Source: JBEKIK01 sp963845975
GTDB taxonomy: Bacteria > Planctomycetota > Planctomycetia > Pirellulales > Thermoguttaceae
Direction of reading: 5' to 3'
Assembly (NCBI GenBank): GCA_963845975.1
Contig: CAWJUD010000001.1
Location: 1,426,001-1,490,000, forward strand
Length of the DNA: 64,000 bases
Part shown: positions 47,443 to 57,088 of the stretch, in pieces
Layout of the letters: each line of letters starts with the position of its first letter
Position numbering within the stretch: position 1 is the first letter of the stretch
Made by a program: the position numbers and the translations under genes
Notes under the pieces: model-generated
What the model was told of the DNA's origin: nothing
Databases searched by the model: none
What the model saw: only the letters and a program-made list of their open reading frames with translations

Positions 47443-48423
47443 CTACCAATGCAAGTCTTTCCGCGGTTGCTGGGGGTAATGCCCGTCGATTCCCACGAGC
47501 CCGTCGCGGTCGGCCGCAGTGAGTTTCTTGGGCAAGACGATCTGAATTTCGGCCAGCAGATCGCCGGGGGTGCCATTCTTCGGCGCTACTCCGTAGCCTT
47601 TAACGCGAAGTTTAGCCCCGCTGGACGTGCCCGGCGGCACATGCAGGCTTACCGTACCGCGGGGCGTGGGGATCTCGATTTTTGCGCCCGCCGCCGCCTC
47701 GCCCAGGGTGACCGGCACTTTTACGATCAGGTGGTTGCCGCGGCGTTGAAAAAATGGATGCGGGGCCACGCGCACGGTAATCAGGATATCGCCCGGCGTG
47801 CCGCCCCGCGGCGCTGCCTCGCCCTGGCCGCGGATGCGAATCTTTTTGCCGTCCTCGATGCCCGGGGGAATTTTCACGGCGATGGTGTCGGTCTTGCCCG
47901 TTTGGCGGCTCACCGTAAGTTGCACCTCGCCGCCGCCGATGGCCGTGACAAAGGGGACTTGAACTTCGCTCAGGATATCGGCCCCGCGCCTGGAACCGGC
48001 TGTTGTCTTTGCCGCCCGGGCGCCGCCTGCGCGGCGGAACTGCCCAAATATGTCGCCTAATCCCCCGGACGCTTCGCCGCCGAACCGCTCGCCGAAAAAT
48101 TGACTGAAATCAAACTCCTCGGGATTCACCCCCGCGCCGCTGAAACCCCCGCCCGGACTGCCGCTCCAAGTATAAGTGTATTGCGGTCCGCCGGCCCCCC
48201 GAGTTTCAAACGAACTGCCGTAGCGGTCGTACATCTCCCGCTTTTCCTGGTTGCCCAGGACATCGAAAGCAGCCTGGATTTGCTGGAATTTCTTCTTGGC
48301 CGTTTTATCGTCGGGATTTTTGTCGGGATGGTATTTTTTGGCCAACTCGTAATAGGCCTTCTGGATCTCGGCTTGCGAGGCTTCACGCGATACGCCTAAA
48401 ATTTTGTAATAATCCTCGGCCAT
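47443..48423 (-). CDS. cbpA: CbpA-type DnaJ-like co-chaperone
   Basis: Start MAEDYYKILGVSREASQAEI at 48423, 326 residues. The J domain has HPD (KKYHPDKNPDDKTA) at residues 33-35. A Gly/Phe-rich linker follows (GSPGGGFSGAGVNPEEFDFS). There is no zinc-finger domain, and the C-terminal substrate-binding region begins VQVPFVTAIGGGEVQLTVSR. The tail is the conserved YPQQPRKDLHW. It stimulates Hsp70 (DnaK) ATP hydrolysis. It heads the rnpA-yidD-acpS run. Confidence 0.92.
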   Translation of the reverse strand: MAEDYYKILGVSREASQAEIQKAYYELAKKYHPDKNPDDKTAKKKFQQIQAAFDVLGNQEKREMYDRYGSSFETRGAGGPQYTYTWSGSPGGGFSGAGVNPEEFDFSQFFGERFGGEASGGLGDIFGQFRRAGGARAAKTTAGSRRGADILSEVQVPFVTAIGGGEVQLTVSRQTGKTDTIAVKIPPGIEDGKKIRIRGQGEAAPRGGTPGDILITVRVAPHPFFQRRGNHLIVKVPVTLGEAAAGAKIEIPTPRGTVSLHVPPGTSSGAKLRVKGYGVAPKNGTPGDLLAEIQIVLPKKLTAADRDGLVGIDGHYPQQPRKDLHW

Positions 48424-48591
48424 AAAGTTCCGTTTATCTTTTGTATGTCCGTGCCATCCAGCGCGGCACAAGTGTTGCGGCCAAGAGTTTCCGCCCAGTC
48501 ATATTTTAGGTCTAAAGGGTTCCATTCATCAAGCCGGCCTGCCCTCCTCACAACCCGTCACGGGGGTGGGACGGCGTGCTAAAGTTGTCTT

Positions 48592-50129
48592 ATGGTGATC
48601 CTAACATATTCTAGAACTCCTATAGCAGTCTTATTGTGTCTGCTTGGGCTTTCACTTGCTTCGGCTAGGGGCGCCACCGGTCAATTGGATTTAACCGTCA
48701 TCGACAAAGACACGGGCAAGCCGGTCGCATGCCGGATGCATCTGGTCGGCCCCAACAATAATAAGCCCCGCAGGGTTGAAAAAGCCCCCTTCTGGCAAGA
48801 TCATTTCGTCTTCCCGGGCCATATTCTCCTCAAATTGCCGCTGGGAAATTATTCGTTTGTTATCGAGCGCGGCTTGGAATACCTCGATCAAAACGGCCGC
48901 TTTACCTTCGAGGCCTTTGCCGACGATTCAAAACAAATCGAATTGCACCGCTTCGTCGATATGTCGGCCGAGGGGTGGTGGTCCGGCGATTTGGACGTCC
49001 GCCGGCCTATAACCGATATCGAATTGCTCATGTCGGCCGACGATCTGCACGTGGCCGAAGTGATCTCATGGACCAACGATAAATCGCAGTGGAGCGGCAA
49101 ATCCCTGCCCAAGCAGCCGCTGGTCCGCTTCGACGGCAACCGCTACTATCATCTCATGGCCGGGTCGGTATCGCGCCGGGCGGCGAGGCACTTTTTTTTC
49201 ACCTGCCCGCCCCGCTAAAAACGCCCGGGGACCAGGAAGAATATCCGCCTCTGGCCAAATACATCAACGATGCCAAAGAAAAAGAAGATGTTTGGGTCGA
49301 TGTCACTCGGCCGTTTTTCTGGGACTTGCCCTTGTTGGTGGCCCTCGGACAAGTCGATTCCATCCAAGTAGCCCACAGCGATATCTGCCGCGATACGGTC
49401 ATCCCCCACGAAACCGGCGGCAAACCACGCGACAAGGTCCACTATCCCAACCCCTTCGGCAATCCGCTCTGGTCGCAATTCATCTATTTCCAACTCCTCG
49501 AGTGCGGATTGCGCATCCCGCCCAGCGCAGGCTCCGGCTCGGGCGTCGCCCCAAATCCGGTCGGATACAATCGCATGTACGTCCACGTCGACGGCGATTT
49601 CACCTATGAAAAATGGTGGCAAAGCTTCCGTGCCGGACAAGTCGTTATTACCAACGGCCCGCTGCTGCGCCCGACCGTCAATGGCGAACTGCCCGGCCAC
49701 GTTTTCCAGGCCGAAGCAGGCGCCTCGTTCGACTTCGAAATCGGCCTGACATTTTCCACCCGCGATCCGATCAGCTACCTGGAGATTATCAAAAACGGCC
49801 AGGTGGCCGAATCCATTCGCTTCGACGAATATGCAAAAAGCGGCAAATTGCCGAATCTGCACTTCGACCGTAGCGGCTGGTTCCTGCTCCGCGCCATAAC
49901 CGACGTGGGCAAGACCTTCCGTTTCGCCATGACCGGGCCATACTACGTTGAAATCGGCTACAAGCCGCGGATCAGCAAAAAGGCAGCCCAATTCTTCCTC
50001 GATTGGGTCTATGAACGCGCAAAGCAAATCCACTTGGATGATCCCCAACAGCAACGCGAACTAATCGAGCTGCACCGCAAGGCCCGCAACTTCTGGCAGG
50101 ACATGCTCTCCAAGGCCAACGCCGAATAG
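48592..50129 (+). CDS. CehA/McbA-family metallohydrolase-like protein, one frameshift
   Basis: A signal peptide (AVLLCLLGLSLASARGATGQ) precedes a carboxypeptidase-regulatory-like beta domain (LDLTVIDKDTGKPVACRMHL). Then LHRFVDMSAEGWWSGDLDVR opens the PHP-like CehA domain. The frame breaks near 49158-49165 (GGCCGGGTCGG) and resumes as GGEALFFHLPAPLKTPGDQE. The second half has VDSIQVAHSDICRDTVIPHE with a metal-site His. The expected DxHxH of active family members reads GDLDVRRP here, so it may be inactive. About 512 codons if repaired. It is exported; the substrate is unknown. Confidence 0.7.
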
Positions 50130-50217
50130 ACGTATCTTGTGGAAATACTTAAAAAGAGTATAATATTAAGGTATGAGATGTATTAACTAAGATGGATTAG
50201 CGGGAGTTACGTATAGC

Positions 50218-50451
50218 ATGTTAAAAACGGTAGAAGGAATTTATCGAGAAGGGAAAATCGAATTGCTCGAACCCGTGCCGGAAGGGGCGACAGGGCGTGT
50301 AATCGTTACATTCATATCTTCGCCCGGCACGATAATTAATTTGGCTGAACGAGGTATAGATGTCGATCAAGCCGCCGACCTTCGCCGCCGTTTAGCAGGT
50401 TTTGTCGAGGATTGGCAACGCCCGGAAATGGATGCCTACGATGCCTTATAA
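50218..50451 (+). CDS. AF2212/VapB-like antitoxin, orphan
   Basis: 77 residues: MLKTVEGIYREGKIELLEPV is the N-terminal pattern of a small beta-rich antitoxin family paired with PemK/MazF toxins in cyanobacteria and others. The C-terminal helix LRRRLAGFVEDWQRPEMDAY resembles the toxin-binding tail. The stop overlaps the start of a MazF-like stub at 50441. Confidence 0.7.
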   Translation: MLKTVEGIYREGKIELLEPVPEGATGRVIVTFISSPGTIINLAERGIDVDQAADLRRRLAGFVEDWQRPEMDAYDAL

Positions 50452-50491
50452 TCGCGGCGATGTAGTCTTGGCGTTTTTCCCCCACACTTAG
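50441..50491 (+). pseudogene. MazF/PemK toxin, N-terminal stub (16 aa)
   Basis: The frame MPYNRGDVVLAFFPHT then hits TAG. MPYxRGDVVL is the start of PemK/MazF ribonuclease toxins, which normally continue for 90-110 residues. The start overlaps the antitoxin stop by 11 bp, the typical coupling. The rest of the gene is gone; the DUF1559 gene ends 8 bp further on. Confidence 0.7.
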
Positions 50492-50498
50492 TTAAAGA

Positions 50499-51494
50499 TC
50501 ACAGCCCGTCATTTCGGCTGCTAACATGCAGGAAAATGAGCGGATCGATGTCGTAGCTTATACTTTGCACGGCCCCGTCGCAAAACGACATGTTAAGTCC
50601 TCCCCGGTGGGCACTGCCGAAAATACTTGTGTTATCTTTGTTTGGTTGATCTCTTTCGGGCGGATAGTCGCCGTTTCTTTGCCAATCATTTAAATAGTTG
50701 GCGAAGAGGGGAAGATTGTCACCACGGGACAGGCCATCCTTGTAATGATTGGAGTCAAGATATTTTTCACCCAGCAAATAAGTATGGCTTAGTCCATCGC
50801 GAATGTCCTTGACTCTAATGCTGCTTTTTACGAATATTATTCCATCAATTGAACCGATATCAGATGGCGGAGCCTCCTCGGGATCGCTAACAATGGGCCT
50901 TCCCGAGTTTGCCGCATAATCCGTACGTGCGCCGAGCGGAATCAAATCAATGTTGTGTGGAATCCATATTTTAGCTTGAGTGTTTGGACAAAGCACGGGA
51001 TCGCGCCTCGAAGGACAATAAAATACTCCTAATACCGTTTGAGCCGTACTGGCCAGAATCACCTTTTTCTGAGTCGCACTCATTCCCAAGCCGTGGTCGT
51101 GAAGCGACTTTGAATCCATGAAAGGCAAAATGTTGTAGGTCCAACCGCCCGGCTGTTTTTTGCCATAGCCCAGGTCAGGATCGCCCATCCATAGAGAATT
51201 TATAAAAGAAGGATTGGGAGGTGCATTCCAGGGCCAGCCGCCGGTGGGAAAATGGTGCTGTGCGGATTCATGATTAACACAGGCCATCGATAATTGTTTC
51301 AAATGATTGGCGCATTCCATTCGCCGCGCACTTTCGCGGGCAGCTTGTATGGCCGGAATCAGCAGGGCCGCCAAAATCCCTATGATGGTTATGACTACCA
51401 GTATTTCCGTCAGTGTAAAACCCAATTTCGGACGATTGACCCGGAAGGCCAATGCCCGGGCAGTGCCCCGACGATTAGACTTCAAGAATCGCAT
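50499..51494 (-). CDS. DUF1559 prepilin-like protein
   Basis: 331 residues. The N-terminal type IV prepilin-like motif KLGFTLTEILVVITIIGILA is followed by ALLIPAIQAARESARRMECA NHLKQL, the planctomycete DUF1559 signature. The C-terminal DG box is in SAHRGGLNMSFCDGAVQSIS. These proteins are exported by a type II/IV-pilus-like route and are very numerous in planctomycetes; their function is unknown. It stands alone. Confidence 0.9.
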   Translation of the reverse strand: MRFLKSNRRGTARALAFRVNRPKLGFTLTEILVVITIIGILAALLIPAIQAARESARRMECANHLKQLSMACVNHESAQHHFPTGGWPWNAPPNPSFINSLWMGDPDLGYGKKQPGGWTYNILPFMDSKSLHDHGLGMSATQKKVILASTAQTVLGVFYCPSRRDPVLCPNTQAKIWIPHNIDLIPLGARTDYAANSGRPIVSDPEEAPPSDIGSIDGIIFVKSSIRVKDIRDGLSHTYLLGEKYLDSNHYKDGLSRGDNLPLFANYLNDWQRNGDYPPERDQPNKDNTSIFGSAHRGGLNMSFCDGAVQSISYDIDPLIFLHVSSRNDGL

Positions 51495-51714
51495 TTTCGC
51501 CTCCTTAACCCATTACGCAACAAAATCGGCGCAAAAAAGAGACGTTTTATTGAAAAGATCCCGCTAGCCGAAATTCTACTCTAAACCATGTATTAATCAA
51601 TAGCCAATTTTCCCGAAAACAGATTATAATAATTTTGCGGTTCACCCGTGAAGTTAAATTTACCATGCCTCGAATTAACGGTACTTCGCTGCAACAATCG
51701 CCAATAATTAACAC

Positions 51715-53876
51715 ATGTCCCACGATTTAGAACTTCTCGCCCCGGCCGGAGACTGGGCTTCATTAGAGGCGGCCCTGGATGCCGGGGCCGACGCCGTGTA
51801 TCTCGGCCTGCGAACCCTCAACGCCCGCCGCCGGGCAAAAAATTTCTCGCCCGATCAGTTCGTCAAGGCCGTCGAAGCGGCACATGCTAAGGGCGTGAAA
51901 GTTTATCTCACGCTGAATATCGATCTGGCCCAGCGCGAACTCGGGCAGGCGGCCCGCATCCTCGAACTCGCCCGGCAGTGCCGCGCCGACGCCGTGTTGG
52001 TCCGCGATCCCGCCTTGCTGGCCTTTCGCCCGGAATATCCCGAAATCGAATTTCATATGAGCACCCAGACCTGCATGGCCAACACCGCCGACGTGGCCGC
52101 GGCAGCCGAGTTGGGCGCCGACCGCGTGGTCTTGGCCCGTGAAATGACCTTGGGCGAAATCGCCGCCGCCTCGGCCGGGCACCATCCGCGACCCGCAAGC
52201 GGGTGCCCCGGTCGCGGCGTAAAAACCGAGGTCTTCGTGCAGGGGGCACTTTGCTTTTCGGTCTCCGGCCGGTGCCTCTTGTCGAGTTGGGCCGGCGGAC
52301 GCAGCGGAAACCGCGGCGCCTGCACCAGCCCTTGCCGCGTACCGTGGACCGCGGCCGAATCGCCGCTCGGCACGCCCCTCTCGATGAAGGATCTTTCCCT
52401 GATCGACCGCTTGCCTGAACTACGCCGGGCAGGCGTTGCCGCGCTGAAGATTGAAGGCCGACTGAAAAACGCCGCCTGGGTAAGCCGGGCCGTAAGTCTT
52501 TTCAAACGTGCTCTGGCCGTCGAAGAAATGCGGACAGAACACCTAGAAAAGGGTCCTGTCCCCATTTTTTCAGAAGAAGCCAAACAATTGGGCCTCTATA
52601 CTGGTCGCACGCTTACTAACGCATATCTTGATGGCATACGTAACGATTTGACCGCCCAGGCCGAAGGACGACAATCTTCAACAATTATCCCAGACGAATC
52701 TGATGCCGAACCATCTGACGTTTCCGAAGACGAAACCATCAATTCCGCAGAGGAGCAACCGACTTACGATCTGCAACTGTTGATCGAGCCCAAGGGCATC
52801 GCCTGCTCCTGCGTTTGCGGCCTTCGCGAAGAGAAATGGACCATTCCCAAGACCGTCATCCGCCGCCCGCATAAGGCCGTGGCCATCGGATCGCTCTTCG
52901 ATCAACTCGACCAGGGCACGCTGCAAGGATTCCAACTCGGACGGCGTGAAACAAACGATGCCGAATTCCTGCTTACTCCCCGTGCGGTCAATGCACTAAT
53001 CGACCGGATCTCCGCCGCCATTCGCCTGGCCCAAAAATCGCCCGACGAATTGGTCCGCATCGATCTGCCCACGGCGGTAAGCAACCTGCTGGCCCAAAAA
53101 AAGGGGACAACAGAAAAAACGGGGACAGGACCCTTTCCAGATATGGGTCCTGTCCCCGTTTTTTCCGCGAACCGCCTGTGCCTGGGCAAAAAGCCCGACC
53201 GGGCAAGGCTGGATGCGAAAGATGCTCCGGCGTTTTTGCAGCACGTCCGCCCTAAAGGCGTGATCGTCGAGGGCCTGGCCGCCAACACGCTCGGCCGTAT
53301 CCGGGCAATGTGCGAAAACGTCGCTTTGATCGCGGCCCTGCCGCAGGTGTTTTTCGAGGACGACATACCCCAAATCAAAAAACTGCTAACCGAGTGCGTC
53401 CAAAAGGCGTGACCGTGGAAGTCAACAGTTGGGGCGGCTGGCTCCTGGCAAAAGCCGCCGATGTAGAGATGGAAGCCGGGCCCGGCCTGCCGGTGCTCAA
53501 TTCCCTGGCCGCACAACTCCTTGCCGAAAAAGGGATCAATTGCGTCACCCTTTCGCCCGAGGCCGACCGCCGTCAACTGGAAGAACTTGCCGCCCATTGC
53601 CAAGTTCCCTGCTCCCTGGTCGTCTTCGCCCGTCCCCCGCTTATAACCACCCGGGTGCAAGTTCCCGAACAGTTTTTAAACCAAGTGCTCACCGATCGCA
53701 GGGATATTAAAATCATCCCCCGCCGCGAGCACGGCCTGTGCGTATTCCGCCCAGTCGATCCGTTCGACCTCCGCGGCCTGACAAACGATCGCATCCGCGT
53801 CCAGCATCTGGTCGTCGATCTGCTCGGCTCCGACGATCCCGCGCGATTGGCAAAACGCTCCGCTATCGGACGATGA
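51715..53876 (+). CDS. Peptidase U32 family protein with embedded REP sequences, one frameshift
   Basis: MSHDLELLAPAGDWASLEAA opens the U32 TIM barrel. EFHMSTQTCMANTADVAAAA and KTEVFVQGALCFSVSGRCLL with GNRGACTSPCRVPW provide the family Cys residues, suggestive of an iron-sulphur site. Family members include collagenase-like peptidases and rRNA/tRNA hydroxylation factors. At 53402-53406 an A-tract (CCAAAAGG) appears one A short; the frame resumes as GVTVEVNSWGGWLLAKAADV and ends at 53876. Two segments (EKGPVPIFSEE at about 52545 and KTGTGPFPDMGPVPVFS at about 53110) derive from GGGGACAGG-type repeats inserted in frame. About 720 codons if repaired. Confidence 0.82.
53100..53166. repeat. REP-like palindrome inside the U32 gene
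   Basis: AAAAAACGGGGACAGGACCC faces GGGTCCTGTCCCCGTTTTTT, with 9 bases between. It is read through in frame by the peptidase gene. It is related to the intergenic copies near 24374 and 25864. Confidence 0.8.
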
Positions 53877-53887
53877 ACCGTTTCGTT

Positions 53888-55129
53888 TCAATTATGATCG
53901 TTCGTTGGCGTGAGATCTTCAATCACTCCGGATGAATCAATTATATTAAAATGGCAATTAGGTAGCGTTTTTTGCAATTCCAATAGATCAGATTTCTTTA
54001 TATTCGGTCCCACAGAAAGACTCTTGAGTTTTGTAAGACTTTTCAAATGGACCATGCCTGCGCCGGTAATATTCGTCCAATAAAGCGTTAGATATTCAAG
54101 ATTCTTTAAAGATTTGAGACTCTCAAGACCTTTATCAGATATTTTTGTGTTGCTAATTTCGAGTGATTTCAAATTAGTAAAATTTTGTAAGTGGACTAAC
54201 CCAGCATCAGTAATTTGAGTTCCACCAAGTTCAAGAATCATCAATTCTTTCATCTCATCCAATATTTCCATATCATTGTCGTTAAAAGAAGCAGACATAA
54301 TATATAGAAATTTGAGTTTATGAAGCTTTTTTAATTGTTCGAAGCCTTTATTTATGGCTGAATTACCCAAAATCAAGAGATTTTCAATGTTCGATAATTG
54401 GCCAATAATGCTGACATCGGTGATTCCCCCATTCTGACAAAGATTTAGAGTAACGAGATGATGGAGTTGGGTAAGAGATATTAATCCATCATCAGTCGCG
54501 GATGTTTGACGTACCAACAATACTTGAAGATTGCTAAGTTTTTCGATTTGCTTTAGCGTGGAATTATTTATTGCTGGACCAACTAGATCTAAAGATTTGA
54601 GGATTTCGTTTTTTTCCAATAGTCCCAAACCCTCCCCGGTGATCTTTGTATCATTAAGAGATAAATCTTGAAGATTTGATATCTCACTGACTATTTTTAA
54701 ACCTTCATCGGTAATGCCTGGGCCATCCAAACTGAGATTTTTTAATTGCGGTAACTCACGCAATATTGGAAGATCTTTATTTTCTATGCAATGATGCCCA
54801 GTATAAAACCCGGGAAAAGACACGTATTCTACATAGGCGAAAACATCATCACCAAAAATCCACCTGACGATTCTGGGGCCGGGCGGTGAGGATTGCATGC
54901 CTGCAATTTGATAATCATAATAAACTTCACCGCCCAATTCCTTGATTTCCGCCACAATTTGGCGTTGATGGTGTACTCGCTGTATAATCATCCCCAACCA
55001 ACCACACAGCACGCCGACGATAGACACAAAGATCAGCAGCGTCCGCAGGCTGTATTGAAATCGCCAGCGGCGGCGAGTTTCCTTCTTCGGTTCGGCAGGA
55101 GCGGGAATGGGTTCTTGAATGTCGGACAT
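53888..55129 (-). CDS. Membrane-anchored leucine-rich-repeat protein
   Basis: Start MSDIQEPIPAPAEPKKETRR, about 413 residues. A basic stretch and one membrane helix (LRTLLIFVSIVGVLCGWLGM) lie near residues 27-50, so the chain is anchored with the rest probably outside. From about residue 130 come ten or more LRRs of the type LKNLSLDGPGITDEGLKIVS and LEYLTLYWTNITGAGMVHLK. This cysteine-poor class with the GITDxGL pattern is frequent in planctomycetes. A protein-interaction role is likely; the partner is unknown. The gene is AT-richer than its neighbours. Confidence 0.82.
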   Translation of the reverse strand: MSDIQEPIPAPAEPKKETRRRWRFQYSLRTLLIFVSIVGVLCGWLGMIIQRVHHQRQIVAEIKELGGEVYYDYQIAGMQSSPPGPRIVRWIFGDDVFAYVEYVSFPGFYTGHHCIENKDLPILRELPQLKNLSLDGPGITDEGLKIVSEISNLQDLSLNDTKITGEGLGLLEKNEILKSLDLVGPAINNSTLKQIEKLSNLQVLLVRQTSATDDGLISLTQLHHLVTLNLCQNGGITDVSIIGQLSNIENLLILGNSAINKGFEQLKKLHKLKFLYIMSASFNDNDMEILDEMKELMILELGGTQITDAGLVHLQNFTNLKSLEISNTKISDKGLESLKSLKNLEYLTLYWTNITGAGMVHLKSLTKLKSLSVGPNIKKSDLLELQKTLPNCHFNIIDSSGVIEDLTPTNDHN

Positions 55130-55263
55130 ATAATGATTATTTGCAATGGAGATAAAACTCCCCCGGAATCCAGTCCGCCCCATAAATGGGGCTTGGAAAA
55201 AGAAAAAATCATCATATCATCCCCAAACCGCAGGCGTAAACGCCTGGGCTAGAGAAAAATATA

Positions 55264-55376
55264 GTAGGCACACGCCGTGTGCCGTTTCGTTCCCATGTAA
55301 GAACAGGGAAACAAGGATTAACGCCTGCGTTACGAAAAATTGTAGCAGGCACACGCCGTGTGCCGTTTCGTTCCCA
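55264..55376. repeat. Two direct repeats of an 82-bp unit
   Basis: AGGCACACGCCGTGTGCC followed by GTTTCGTTCCCA occurs at 55265 and 55347. Each contains the palindrome GGCACACGCCGTGTGCC. It lies in the gap upstream of the citrate synthase gene, whose leader it may affect. Confidence 0.65.
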
Positions 55377-55549
55377 CGCCGGAGCATGGAAACGAGGATA
55401 AATTACGCCTTTCGCTGGTTCTTGCCCCCTGACCGCCGCCCGCTCCCTTCTTTTTATCTTTATGCCGGGGTCCTGGAACGGCGAACCTTTATCCGATAAA
55501 ATTACCCTATGTAACTGATAATCATTTCCCTTTTCGGCCTGTATCAAAA

Positions 55550-56854
55550 ATGGACAACGCAAAACTCACAATCGACGATAAAACCTACGAACTGCCCCTT
55601 GTGGAGGGCACCGAAGGCAATCGGGCCCTGGATATCAGCCATCTGCTCCGCACCACCGGGTGCGTCACCCTGGACGAAGGCTATTCCAACACCGGTTCCA
55701 CCCGTAGTGCCATCACTTTCGTGGACGGCGAAAATGGCATCCTCCGCTACCGGGGTTATCCGGTCGAGGTGATTGCCGAGCGCTGCGACTTCACCGAAAC
55801 CGCCTACCTGCTGATCTACGGCGAACTGCCCACCCCCGAACAGCTCGAGGAGTTTCGCAGGAACATCCGCATGCACACCATGTTGCACGAAGGGATGAAA
55901 ACGATTTACGCCGGTTTTCCCCCCGACGCCCAGCCCATGGCCATCCTCAGTTCCATCGTCAGCGCCATGCCGATCTATTGCAAGGATTCGCTCGATCCCC
56001 GCAGTCCCGAGCAACAGGAGCTGGCCATCTACCGCATTTTGGCCAAAATGCCCACCATCGCCGCGTTCGGGTACAAGCAATCCATCGGCCAGCCCTTCAT
56101 CTATCCGGAAAACCACCTCACCTATTGCCAGAACTTCCTGCACATGATGTTCGCCATACCCAGCGAACGATATCAGATGGACCCCGACTTTGTCGACGCC
56201 CTGAACCTGCTCCTCATCCTGCACGCCGATCACAGCCAGAATTGCAGCACCTCGGCGGTCCGCATGGTCGGATCGAGCAACGTAAACCTGTTTTCCGCCA
56301 TCGCCTCCGGCATCGGCGCACTATGGGGCGAATGGCACGGCGGGGCCAACGAGGCCTGCATCAACATGCTCGAAACCATCATGGCCGACGGCCGCAATCT
56401 GCATAAATACGTCGACATGGCCAAGGACAAAAGCACCGAGTTCCGCCTGATGGGCTTTGGGCATCGCGTGTACAAGAATTACGATCCCCGCGCGAAGATC
56501 ATCAAGGAAGTCTGCCATAAACTGCTGGACAAACACGGCCAAAAAGACCCGCTCTTCGACCTCGCCCAGGAACTTGAGGAAGTCGCGCTGACCGATCCCT
56601 ACTTCATCGAGCGCAAACTCTATCCGAACGTCGATTTCTACTCCGGCATCATCTACCGCATCATGAACATCCCCAAGAACATGTTCACCGTGCTCTTCGC
56701 CCTGGGCCGCCTGCCCGGCTGGGTCGCCCACTGGCGGGAGATGCACCTTTCGCCCGACAAGGCCATCCACCGCCCCATGGACTTATACGTGGGCTACAAG
56801 CAACGCGAATTCGTCCCCCTCATCCAGCGCGCCCACTCGGCGAAAAAAGCGTAA
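55550..56854 (+). CDS. gltA: Citrate synthase
   Basis: 434 residues, hexameric-type bacterial length. It condenses oxaloacetate and acetyl-CoA in the TCA cycle. MDNAKLTIDDKTYELPLVEG is the N-terminal beta region. Catalytic residues are His in LHADHSQNCSTSAVRMVGSS, His in WGEWHGGANEACINML, and the Arg/Asp site in GFGHRVYKNYDPRAKIIKEV; the second Asp lies in YPNVDFYSGIIYRIM. No other TCA genes are adjacent. Confidence 0.96.
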   Translation: MDNAKLTIDDKTYELPLVEGTEGNRALDISHLLRTTGCVTLDEGYSNTGSTRSAITFVDGENGILRYRGYPVEVIAERCDFTETAYLLIYGELPTPEQLEEFRRNIRMHTMLHEGMKTIYAGFPPDAQPMAILSSIVSAMPIYCKDSLDPRSPEQQELAIYRILAKMPTIAAFGYKQSIGQPFIYPENHLTYCQNFLHMMFAIPSERYQMDPDFVDALNLLLILHADHSQNCSTSAVRMVGSSNVNLFSAIASGIGALWGEWHGGANEACINMLETIMADGRNLHKYVDMAKDKSTEFRLMGFGHRVYKNYDPRAKIIKEVCHKLLDKHGQKDPLFDLAQELEEVALTDPYFIERKLYPNVDFYSGIIYRIMNIPKNMFTVLFALGRLPGWVAHWREMHLSPDKAIHRPMDLYVGYKQREFVPLIQRAHSAKKA

Positions 56855-57088
56855 AGGGATGAGAGATGAGGGATGAGTTCGTTTAGCCGCGAACGGGCAC
56901 CATGCGAAGCATGGTCGGTGAGTGCGCTTAGAGATGAGGGATGAGAGATAAGAGTTCGTTTAGCCGCGAGCCACCGGCGAGCGCTCTCCCCTCGTTCCCA
57001 CGCTCCCGCGTCGCGCACTCGTTCCCACGCTCCGGCGTGGTAATGCAATTCCCGGACGCTCCGCGTCCGTCGTTCCTTCTCTTATCCC
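56855..57088. other. Repeat-rich gap
   Basis: GATGAGAGATGAGGGATGAG is repeated twice with TTCGTTTAGCCGCGA. GTTCCCACGCTCC occurs twice near 56995-57035. No gene is seen. Confidence 0.45.

Noticed and set aside
55264..55376. Possible CRISPR array because of repeats upstream of gltA
   Set aside because: Only two repeats with a palindromic core, spacing not typical, no cas genes.
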